Assembly (NCBI GenBank): GCA_026982915.1
Contig: JALWQU010000200.1
Coordinates: 1 to 10,991, forward strand
DNA: 10,991 nt
Source: Candidatus Altimarinota bacterium
Lineage (GTDB): Bacteria; Patescibacteriota; Gracilibacteria; UBA4473
Direction: 5' to 3'
In this document: positions 1-5,410 of the stretch, piece by piece
Layout of the letters: each line of letters starts with the position of its first letter
Position numbering within the stretch: the first letter of the stretch is position 1
Program-made: the position numbers and the translations under genes
The notes under the pieces: generated by a model
What the model saw: the letters and a program-made list of their open reading frames with translations, nothing else
The model's database searches: none
Told to the model about the DNA's origin: nothing

Positions 1-255
1 TTCGATGACAGTGCCTTCTTTGTTCTTTAATTCTTGAATAAGCTCGATATATTTCCCCGTATTTTCTTGGCTATAATTCTTAACAAAAACATCCTCTATT
101 TCCAAGGGCTTTAGCGATGGATTGGGGGTGATTTTTACCATAAAAAATCCTGGTACCTCGATAGTTCGACTCACCGACACCCCTAGCTCCGTACTCTGAG
201 CAAAGGTGGGATTCGAAAATAACAATAACAGAATAGATAAGGTGATAGCTCTCAT
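1..255 (-). CDS. Secreted protein of unknown function, N-terminal part only
   Basis: An open frame of 85 codons runs from the ATG at 255 to the left edge without a stop, so only the N-terminus is visible. It begins with a clear signal peptide: MR, a hydrophobic core (ITLSILLLLF), then a likely signal peptidase site after TFA (residue 19), leaving a mature start at QSTELG. The visible mature part (about residues 20-85) is polar with alternating hydrophobic residues (for example EVPGFFMVKITPNP), which suggests a beta-rich exported domain. I do not recognise the family. A promoter with a perfect TTGACA lies directly upstream and would start the message at or one base before the ATG. The gene diverges from the polysaccharide gene at 334. 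That this is a real exported protein is well supported; its role is not. Confidence 0.75.
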   Translation of the reverse strand, partial: MRAITLSILLLLFSNPTFAQSTELGVSVSRTIEVPGFFMVKITPNPSLKPLEIEDVFVKNYSQENTGKYIELIQELKNKEGTVIE

Positions 256-262
256 TAAAAGT

Positions 263-291
263 AAGATATACTTATTTCTTAATTATGTCAA
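263..291 (-). promoter_or_regulatory. Promoter of the secreted-protein gene, probably leaderless
   Basis: On the minus strand a perfect -35 TTGACA (291-286) is followed by a 17-base spacer and TATCTT (268-263, 4 of 6 match to TATAAT). Only seven bases separate the -10 from the ATG at 255, so transcription would start at the ATG or one base before it. Confidence 0.6.
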
Positions 292-333
292 ACTTAAGTG
301 TGTTTTTATGGATTTTATTTATGTTATAAAGTG

Positions 334-1605
334 ATGCGTATTTTATTCTGGATTTGTTTGTCACTGATTATTCCGGGTCTGCTTATTCGGATTCCCTTTG
401 GGGGAGCGGGGATACTCTTGACCGATATTTTACTACCATTATTGGCTTTTTTCTGGGTGGGGAAGAAAATTATTTATCAGGAAAAATTTCCACCAAATAG
501 ATTTATACTCCCTGGTTTTGTATTCGTATGGATAGCCTTTTTGAGTTGGCTGTTGGGGGCTTGGGACTTGGATCTAAAGGCTAAAGTTATAAGTATTTCC
601 TATATAATCAGGATCATATCCGTGCTTATTTTAGCCTGGAGTGCTGGTGAAATGGTAGGAGATTTAACAAAGAATAAAACAAGCCAATTATTTAATCGCT
701 TTTTTCACCCCTTATTTATCCTTACGGGCTGTGTTCTTTTTTTGGGTTTTTTACAGTTCTATTTTTTACCAGATATTGGTACTTTTTCCACCGAAGGCGG
801 TTGGGACCCTCATGCCGGTAGATTTTTAGGCACTTGGATGGACCCCAATTACTTAGGCGGCTTTTTAGCTTTTATGATTCCGCTCCTCCTAAGTTTTTTC
901 TACCAAAAAAAATCACCGAAGGTGAAAATTATAATCGGGATTTACCTACTGATAATCTTGTACGCTTTATTTTTAACCTTTTCAAGAAGTGCTTATTTGG
1001 CCTTAGCGATGGGATTGTTTTTATTTTTTATCCTACATGACAAAAAAATGATTATAATTGGCGTTCTTTTGATAACCATCGGCATTCTCTCGAGCGAGCG
1101 AGCCACAAAGCGTGTAGGCGCTTTATTGGGAACCATGAAGTCGGTCATTTTGCTCGATACAGATGAAGTAGACGCAACGGCCAGCTTGCGAATAGAAAAC
1201 TGGCAACGCTCCTTTCAGTTATTTGAAAAATATCCAGTACTAGGCATCGGTTATAATACCTATCGTTTTCGTGCGGCAGAGGAGGGCGTCGTTGATGAAT
1301 CTTTTTTCTCGGCTGGAGGTGCTGATTCAACACTTTTAACTATTCTAGTAACGACCGGTATTTTGGGGTTTTTAAGCTTTTTATATTTTTGTACAAAAAT
1401 AGGACTTACCAGTTTAATAGTCTACTTAGAGCACCGAAAAGAAAATCTTATTTACTTGGGATTTGCCTCGGGATTTTTAGCGGTTTTTGTACACGCCTTT
1501 TTTGTAAATTCGCTTCTCTTCCCCCTTATATTTATGCCGGTAATGGTGGTTTCAGGCGTGTTGGAACACCAATTAAGAACGGAGAAGACTGATGAAGTTA
1601 AATGA
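334..1605 (+). CDS. O-antigen ligase / Wzy-like polysaccharide polymerase family membrane protein
   Basis: A 423-residue, very hydrophobic protein with roughly ten to twelve predicted membrane helices. Features typical of the O-antigen ligase/Wzy superfamily are visible. There is a larger hydrophilic stretch (about residues 270-335) containing the usual W...F....P..G.G pattern (W290 to about 313, with YPVLGIGYN). A GTWMDPNYLGG segment lies near residues 167-175, and FSRSAYLAL near 216-224, the conserved Arg after a helix. Members polymerise or ligate lipid-linked glycans on the outer face of the cytoplasmic membrane. The exact reaction cannot be told from sequence. The frame is open back to a GTG at 298, but the ATG at 334 gives the better N-terminus (MRILFWICLSLIIPG). 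No Shine-Dalgarno is visible for either start. The gene ends in TGA followed at once by TAG. A possible second cistron overlaps its last 14 bases. Confidence 0.85.
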   Translation: MRILFWICLSLIIPGLLIRIPFGGAGILLTDILLPLLAFFWVGKKIIYQEKFPPNRFILPGFVFVWIAFLSWLLGAWDLDLKAKVISISYIIRIISVLILAWSAGEMVGDLTKNKTSQLFNRFFHPLFILTGCVLFLGFLQFYFLPDIGTFSTEGGWDPHAGRFLGTWMDPNYLGGFLAFMIPLLLSFFYQKKSPKVKIIIGIYLLIILYALFLTFSRSAYLALAMGLFLFFILHDKKMIIIGVLLITIGILSSERATKRVGALLGTMKSVILLDTDEVDATASLRIENWQRSFQLFEKYPVLGIGYNTYRFRAAEEGVVDESFFSAGGADSTLLTILVTTGILGFLSFLYFCTKIGLTSLIVYLEHRKENLIYLGFASGFLAVFVHAFFVNSLLFPLIFMPVMVVSGVLEHQLRTEKTDEVK

Positions 1606-1723
1606 TAGGCTTAATTTATACCAATTTACAATAAAAAACATACACAAAGGGGGCGTCATCCTGAATTTATTTCAGGATCTAAGCCGGTTATTATTTACCA
1701 ATCATGGAATACTTCGTCGCTAG
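1592..1723 (+). pseudogene. Possible start of a downstream cistron, truncated by a palindromic repeat
   Basis: An ATG at 1592 overlaps the last 14 bases of the polysaccharide gene in another frame, an arrangement typical of translationally coupled genes. The first 19 codons (MKLNDRLNLYQFTIKNIHK) look like an ordinary protein start. From about 1653 the frame enters the palindromic repeat and ends at a TAG at 1721-1723, giving only 43 residues. My reading is that a polysaccharide-cluster gene once continued here and lost its remainder when the repeat arrived, or in a deletion next to it. The alternative is a chance open frame. The 19 codons are too few to identify a family. Confidence 0.35.
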
Positions 1724-1748
1724 ATTCCGATATTCATCGGAATGACGT
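1653..1748. repeat. Palindromic interspersed repeat of about 96 bp with two hairpins
   Basis: The element is bounded by GCGTCAT (1653-1659) and its near-complement ATGACGT (1742-1748). It contains two perfect 8-bp hairpins: ATCCTGAA/TTCAGGAT (1658-1665 with 1671-1678, loop TTTAT) and ATTCCGAT/ATCGGAAT (1724-1731 with 1736-1743, loop ATTC). The wording 'GTCATCCTGAA...TTCAGGAT' resembles small dispersed palindromes seen in several AT-rich bacterial genomes; that comparison is from memory. The second hairpin is followed after eight bases by T6 (1752-1757), so it might also stop plus-strand transcription from the polysaccharide gene, although the gap is longer than in a standard terminator. No transposase is nearby, so it would have to be a non-autonomous element. 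Confidence 0.65.
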
Positions 1749-1795
1749 AGATTTTTTAAAAAAACTTTGAGTCTAGATTCTAATGCCATTTGGTG

Positions 1796-2065
1796 TCACA
1801 AGACTTTTCTTGCAGCTCTATATTTTATCCATAATTTTTTAAAAAAGGACATAGATAGTGTCGAAAGCATGAAACCCAACATAGGAACGATGGCATTTAC
1901 AAAAGGATTTTTGAGATGCATTATGAAAAAAAACAAAACAATGGTTGCGTAGGTGAGTACGGCAATAATTATTTTCCTTGTCCAACTTGTTTCCCAAGCC
2001 TTGTCGAGGGCTACTCGCTTATTTCGTGATTCAATAATCCGAAGTCGTTCCTCTAATTCATTCAT
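1796..2065 (-). CDS. Small conserved-looking membrane protein with two helices, unknown function
   Basis: An 89-residue protein. Residues 1-30 form a charged, probably helical or coiled-coil segment (MNELEERLRIIESRNKRVALDKAWETSWTR cut into heptad-like spacing of Leu, Ile and Val). It is followed by two membrane helices, about 31-50 and 54-75, and a basic tail. The AWETSWTR segment before the first helix and the NPF.NAIVP.LGF..STLS pattern in the second resemble a small hypothetical family I associate with Patescibacteria; this is recognition from memory. The ATG at 2065 lies 10 bases after the 3' end of tRNA-Leu on the same strand, with no Shine-Dalgarno, so the gene is probably transcribed together with the tRNA. 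It ends in TGA. Confidence 0.75.
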   Translation of the reverse strand: MNELEERLRIIESRNKRVALDKAWETSWTRKIIIAVLTYATIVLFFFIMHLKNPFVNAIVPMLGFMLSTLSMSFFKKLWIKYRAARKVL

Positions 2066-2075
2066 TTTACGAGTA

Positions 2076-2160
2076 TGGTGCCGAGGGAGGGAATCGAACC
2101 CTCACTCCTTGCGGAACGCGATTTTGAGTCGCGCGCGTCTACCAATTCCGCCACCCCGGC
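2076..2160 (-). tRNA. tRNA-Leu (anticodon CAA), CCA encoded
   Basis: The minus strand folds into a complete class II tRNA. The acceptor stem GCCGGGG pairs with CCUCGGC (one G-U), followed by discriminator A and an encoded CCA (2076-2078). The D-arm is GCG...CGC with GGUAGA. The anticodon stem CGCGA/UCGCG closes the loop CUCAAAA, giving anticodon CAA, which reads UUG. A long variable arm (UCC GCAA GGA) and the T-arm GAGGG UUCGAUU CCCUC complete it. The long variable arm, A73 and the anticodon all agree on leucine. The gene stands directly in front of the 89-residue membrane protein gene. Confidence 0.97.
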
Positions 2161-2165
2161 ACAAC

Positions 2166-2194
2166 AATATAGATTGTGTTTATATTTTTTTAAA
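2166..2194 (-). promoter_or_regulatory. Possible promoter of tRNA-Leu with almost no 5' leader
   Basis: TTTAAA (2194-2189, 4 of 6 to TTGACA) and TATATT (2171-2166, 5 of 6 to TATAAT) are 17 bases apart. The -10 ends five bases before the first tRNA base at 2160. If used, transcription would start at or next to tRNA position 1. The region is A/T-rich, so chance matches are likely. Confidence 0.35.
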
Positions 2195-2249
2195 ACTCAA
2201 GTTTTTAGTAAACTTTTGGGGTACTTTTTTGCATGAACCATCTCACGCC

Positions 2250-2279
2250 AACTTAACACAATGTATATTGTGTTAAGTT
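2250..2279. repeat. Perfect 13-bp inverted repeat (hairpin or operator)
   Basis: AACTTAACACAAT (2250-2262) and its exact complement (2267-2279) flank a 4-base centre GTAT. It lies 24 bases beyond the peroxiredoxin stop codon and 90 bases upstream of tRNA-Leu, both on the minus strand. On that strand no T-run follows, so it is not a standard terminator there. On the plus strand TTTT follows, but no plus-strand gene leads into it. It could be an mRNA 3'-end hairpin of the peroxiredoxin transcript or a binding site for a dimeric regulator. Confidence 0.6.
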
Positions 2280-2303
2280 TTACTAGTGTTTTAGGACTAA
2301 TTT

Positions 2304-2753
2304 CTATTTTAAGGCCTTCAATACTCGTTCTGCATGCCCCGTAGCTTTTACATTTTTCCATGATTTTAAGACGTCTCCCGTCGCGACATCTACGAGGAAA
2401 GTAGATCGAATAATCCCAAAGAATTTTCGTCCATAGTTTGTTTTTTCTCCATACGCTTCCATCGCCGTCGCAAAAACTTTTTCCGGATCCGATAATAGTA
2501 GAATCCCAAGATCTTGCTTTTCACAAAATACTTCATGAGATTCTATGGTATCAGGTGAAACACCTACGATCGTTATCCCAAGTGCTGCAAAATCATCCTG
2601 CAATCGTGTAAAATCTTTTCCCTCAAGTGTACAACCAGGTGTATTATCTTTTGGGTAGAAATAAAATAGGACTTTAGGCGTTTTAAAATCTTTCGGTGTA
2701 TAGGTATCTCCATCGGATCCCTGTAAACGAAAATCGAAAATAGTTTGTTTCAT
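2304..2753 (-). CDS. bcp: Peroxiredoxin of the Bcp/PrxQ type (thioredoxin-dependent thiol peroxidase)
   Basis: A 149-residue cytoplasmic peroxiredoxin, normal in length for Bcp. It reduces hydrogen peroxide and organic hydroperoxides with electrons from a thioredoxin-like partner. The active-site segment YFYPKDNTPGCTLEGKDF places the peroxidatic Cys at 41, with Pro39 and Thr38 of the PxxxT/SxxC-type motif. The conserved Arg of R.TFLVD is at 116. The resolving Cys five residues after the peroxidatic one, as in E. coli Bcp, is absent (Lys46). Cys77, in the helix after GVSPDTIESHEVF, is the likely resolving residue, as in other PrxQ subtypes; otherwise the enzyme would be of the 1-Cys type. It follows the 126-residue membrane protein gene by 39 bases on the same strand and probably shares its transcript. 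The stop is TAG. Confidence 0.93.
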   Translation of the reverse strand: MKQTIFDFRLQGSDGDTYTPKDFKTPKVLFYFYPKDNTPGCTLEGKDFTRLQDDFAALGITIVGVSPDTIESHEVFCEKQDLGILLLSDPEKVFATAMEAYGEKTNYGRKFFGIIRSTFLVDVATGDVLKSWKNVKATGHAERVLKALK

Positions 2754-2792
2754 GTCTTAATTTAAAAATATTTTATTCCCAAAAGAACTAAT

Positions 2793-3173
2793 TTAGTGTT
2801 TTTGTGTCTCTCTTTTAACCGAGTCTAGTCGTTTTTTATAGTCACAAGATATTTTTAGCAGTGTCCAGACAAGGGCTATTACCGATAATATCAAGACTAA
2901 ATAAAGCCATAATCGCATGGAAATAGAAGGTATTTGGGCAAACCGTGCCATGGTTAGGACTAAGCCCAAAATACTCGTAGCGGTTATCTTCCAAAGCCCT
3001 TTTCTGATGGATTTCTTGAGATATTTATTGCCTGTGGCCTTCGCTCTCAATAATCCGGGGATAATCAGTGTTATCCCAAAATAAGCCAGGAGTATAAAGC
3101 CTAATCCGAAATCCCCTCCTGGGTTGCTATTTAAATAGTAATCCCAATCTAATAAGTGGTTAAAGTCAATCAT
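2793..3173 (-). CDS. Three-helix membrane protein, unknown function
   Basis: A 126-residue protein that I recognise only as resembling a hypothetical family common in Patescibacteria. It starts with a polar, aromatic segment (MIDFNHLLDWDYYLNSNPG). Three membrane helices follow, at about 22-43, 62-80 and 86-107, and the C-terminal tail is strongly basic (KKRLDSVKRETQKH). The loop after helix 2 carries RFAQIPSISMRLW, whose P-x-(I/L)-S-x-R-x-W pattern is the most family-like feature. The first loop is basic (RAKATGNKYLKKSIRKG), so by the positive-inside rule it should be cytoplasmic. The ATG at 3173 has no Shine-Dalgarno. The gene diverges from prmC across a 154-base gap and is followed by the peroxiredoxin gene in the same direction. 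Confidence 0.75.
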   Translation of the reverse strand: MIDFNHLLDWDYYLNSNPGGDFGLGFILLAYFGITLIIPGLLRAKATGNKYLKKSIRKGLWKITATSILGLVLTMARFAQIPSISMRLWLYLVLILSVIALVWTLLKISCDYKKRLDSVKRETQKH

Positions 3174-3299
3174 TTTTATAATGGTTAATAATTAGTCACA
3201 AAAGAGCCTAATCATATCTACAAAAAAAACAATCTGTTGGGCTTTAAAAAGTTTCTATTTTCCATTTAAACTTCTCTATCAATTCATCAGGTTTGCCTC

Positions 3300-3305
3300 T
3301 ATAAT
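3300..3305 (+). promoter_or_regulatory. Probable -10 box for prmC
   Basis: A perfect TATAAT stands 22 bases before the prmC ATG, predicting a leader of about 15 bases of A-rich sequence without a Shine-Dalgarno. No good -35 lies 16-18 bases upstream (the best is CTATCA at 3276-3281, 3 of 6), so only the -10 is convincing. Confidence 0.5.
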
Positions 3306-3327
3306 GTAATAAAAAAAAATCTAAATA

Positions 3328-4197
3328 ATGAACCTAAAAGCCCTAATAGACTATGGTACTAAAAAATTAAATCATCTTGATAACCCAAGGCTTGAAGCCG
3401 AGGTTCTCATGGCTACGGTACTAAAGGTTGATCGTATTTTTCTCAAAGTAAATGATTCACAAACCGTAAGTACCGCCAATAAGAGGCTTTATCTTGATTT
3501 CATTGACCAACGATCTCGCCACAAACCTCTGGCCTATATTACGGGTCACAAGGACTGGGGCAATATGGCTTTGACCGTGAATGAGTCAGTACTTATTCCT
3601 CGTGACGAAACCGAACAATTATGCCAGTTAATTTTAGCGGAAAAATACCCTAAAAAAACGATAAAAATCCTTGATATTGGGACGGGCAGTGCGTGTATCC
3701 CTATATTTTTGGCAAAAAATATACAAGCCCCCCAAATGGATATTACGGCCGTAGATATATCACCGAACGCTCTTTTGCTCGCTAAAGAAAATCTAAAAAA
3801 AACAAACACTGAAAAGCTTATAACACTTATCGAGTCAGATCTATTAAATAATATTCCAACCAATAGATCTTTTGATATCATAACCGCTAATCTCCCCTAT
3901 TTACCACAAAAAATGGACCTAGCCAAAGATTTATCTTATGAGCCTCAAGTAGCGCTTTTTTCTGGTGTGGATGGATTAGACCTTATCAGAAAACTCGCAA
4001 ACCAATTAGCAACGAAACATATTACTTTTTCATCCCTATGGCTAGAATTTTTGCCGCAACAAGAAACTTCCATCTATGAAATTTTCAAAAACTATACCGT
4101 TACTTTTTTCCCTGATATAAGTGGGGCTACTTTTTTTACCAAAATTGAAAGGTCTAATTCCCACGATGCAGATATTCTTCCACAAAAATCGAAATAG
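3328..4197 (+). CDS. prmC: Peptide chain release factor N5-glutamine methyltransferase
   Basis: A 289-residue protein, close to the usual PrmC/HemK length. It methylates the Gln of the GGQ motif in release factors RF1 and RF2 using S-adenosylmethionine. The N-terminal helical domain (about 1-70) carries NPRLEAEVLMATVL. The linker YITGHKDWGN...VNESVLIPRDETEQL (70-98) is characteristic of the family. The methyltransferase domain has SAM motif I ILDIGTGSACI (114-124) and the acidic VDIS at 142-145. The substrate-binding motif is NLPY (188-191) where most PrmC proteins have NPPY. The start at 3328 is the first ATG after a TATAAT box and gives a family-like N-terminus. The last 44 bases overlap the convergent AI-2E-family gene. 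No release factor gene is adjacent. Confidence 0.92.
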   Translation: MNLKALIDYGTKKLNHLDNPRLEAEVLMATVLKVDRIFLKVNDSQTVSTANKRLYLDFIDQRSRHKPLAYITGHKDWGNMALTVNESVLIPRDETEQLCQLILAEKYPKKTIKILDIGTGSACIPIFLAKNIQAPQMDITAVDISPNALLLAKENLKKTNTEKLITLIESDLLNNIPTNRSFDIITANLPYLPQKMDLAKDLSYEPQVALFSGVDGLDLIRKLANQLATKHITFSSLWLEFLPQQETSIYEIFKNYTVTFFPDISGATFFTKIERSNSHDADILPQKSK

Positions 4198-5362
4198 AAG
4201 CCGCCACAGGAATCGCGAATATCATCCCAATAATAGCCAGAGGAACACCTCCAATAGCACTTCCCAGGACGCCGCCAATAGATAAAGCCAACAGCGTTAC
4301 TACAGAAGAAAGCCCTACCGTACGTCCCATCACCATCGGAACAAGAATGTTACCCTCTAGGAATTGTGAAACAGCGATAAGAATAAGAATCGCAATAACC
4401 AGCGTCCACGAAATATTAATCGCTACTAATAAACTCATAACCCCTGTCAGGAAAACCCCAATAAATGGGAAAAGCTCCATAACACCGGCTAATAAGCCTA
4501 TAGTCGCCGCGTACTTCATATCCATCGTGACTTCCAGTATTTTCATACCGACATAAATAAAACTTCCCATAGAAAGCATGAGAATGAATTGCCCGCGAAA
4601 CCATTCACTTAGTTTTTCTTGAATCGATGAAAATTTATCTTCAATATACCTTCGGCTAGTGACCGGAAACATGAGTAATATGGATCCCGCAATTTTTTCT
4701 CGCTCTAACAGAATAAAAAACATGAGGACAAGCGCGTATATGAAATTGAAAACACCCTGAAATATATTCGTAAAAATAAGAAATGTCGAGCCGGCAACAC
4801 TTTGTAAATTACTCGATATCGAGGCCAAGTTATCAGAAATAAAGGCTTGGATTTTAGTCGCGTCAAATTGCAGTTTAACCAAAACGGAATCAAGCCAGGG
4901 CCAATCTGATATATTCCCCGCTGATATATAAGCCTTTAGGTCATAAGCCAAATCCAGTAATTGTTCGGCAATAATAGGAATAACTCCGACAAATAAAACC
5001 CCTAAAACCGTAAAGAAAATAAAGTATATGAGCAGAATAGCTAACGGTCGTGGCACATGATATCGCTCAAGAGCGCTTACCACCGGAGACAAGGCCATCG
5101 CCATAAAAAAAGCAATAGCTGAAATAACAATAATAGACTGAAGCTCCACAAATATATTCTTAAGCGCGATGAAAATGGAAATTACCACAAGAATTTTGAC
5201 CAACGTTGAAACCGAAACATCCAGCGTCATTGACTGTGAAGGTGGTAGGTTGCTTTGGGTATTTTTACTTTTAGGCAAGTGTTTATGGCGTTTTTTGTAC
5301 TCATTACGAGCCTCATTTAGTTTTTTTATTTTCTGCGAAAGTCTTTTTATTATTTGTTTCAT
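4154..5362 (-). CDS. AI-2E / PerM family membrane protein (putative transporter)
   Basis: A 402-residue protein of the AI-2E transporter-like family (PerM/YdiK/TqsA relatives, usually 340-400 residues). It starts with about 50 basic, hydrophilic residues (KRLSQKIKKLNEARNEYKKRHK), which is longer than usual. Two helices follow (about 52-100), a third pair near 105-130, the large extracytoplasmic loop (about 135-205), and the conserved C-terminal helices. Family motifs are visible: GVMELFPFIGVFLTG, and near the end QFLEGNILVPMVMGRTVGLSSVV and GVPLAIIGMIFAIPVAA. Some members export autoinducer-2 and others act as Na+/H+ antiporters; no substrate can be assigned here. A strong promoter lies directly against the start codon. 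The 3' end overlaps prmC by 44 bases, convergently. Confidence 0.9.
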   Translation of the reverse strand: MKQIIKRLSQKIKKLNEARNEYKKRHKHLPKSKNTQSNLPPSQSMTLDVSVSTLVKILVVISIFIALKNIFVELQSIIVISAIAFFMAMALSPVVSALERYHVPRPLAILLIYFIFFTVLGVLFVGVIPIIAEQLLDLAYDLKAYISAGNISDWPWLDSVLVKLQFDATKIQAFISDNLASISSNLQSVAGSTFLIFTNIFQGVFNFIYALVLMFFILLEREKIAGSILLMFPVTSRRYIEDKFSSIQEKLSEWFRGQFILMLSMGSFIYVGMKILEVTMDMKYAATIGLLAGVMELFPFIGVFLTGVMSLLVAINISWTLVIAILILIAVSQFLEGNILVPMVMGRTVGLSSVVTLLALSIGGVLGSAIGGVPLAIIGMIFAIPVAASISIFVEEYLHRGN

Positions 5363-5370
5363 GTATTTGT

Positions 5371-5398
5371 ATTATACGGTTAAGTGCCTGCCTGGCAA
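5371..5398 (-). promoter_or_regulatory. Strong promoter of the AI-2E-family gene, probably leaderless
   Basis: TTGCCA (5398-5393, 5 of 6) and a perfect TATAAT (5376-5371) are separated by 16 bases. Only eight bases lie between the -10 and the ATG at 5362, so the transcript should begin within about two bases of the start codon. The promoter occupies most of the 48-base gap after the phosphotransferase gene, so the AI-2E gene need not depend on that operon. Confidence 0.7.
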
Positions 5399-5410
5399 AT
5401 TTAGATTTTC

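Noticed and set aside
322..330. TGTTATAAA as an extended -10 promoter for the polysaccharide gene
   Set aside because: It ends only three bases before the ATG at 334, so the transcript would start inside the coding region; no -35 accompanies it.
298..333. GTG at 298 as the start of the polysaccharide gene
   Set aside because: The 12 extra residues (Cys/Tyr/Phe-rich) do not look like an N-terminus, and the ATG at 334 gives a normal first membrane helix.
1751..1795. TAGATTC at 1774-1780 as part of a second copy of the palindromic repeat
   Set aside because: Only a short word is shared with 1721-1727 and no partner arm is visible.
1953..2276. Plus-strand 107-codon open frame across the tRNA region
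   Set aside because: It reads the antisense strand of tRNA-Leu (the GRESNPH-like wording is typical of such false proteins) and has no promoter or plausible domain.
3174..3327. Riboswitch or small RNA in the divergent gap before prmC
   Set aside because: No stable stem or conserved riboswitch core is visible; only the TATAAT at 3300 is supported.
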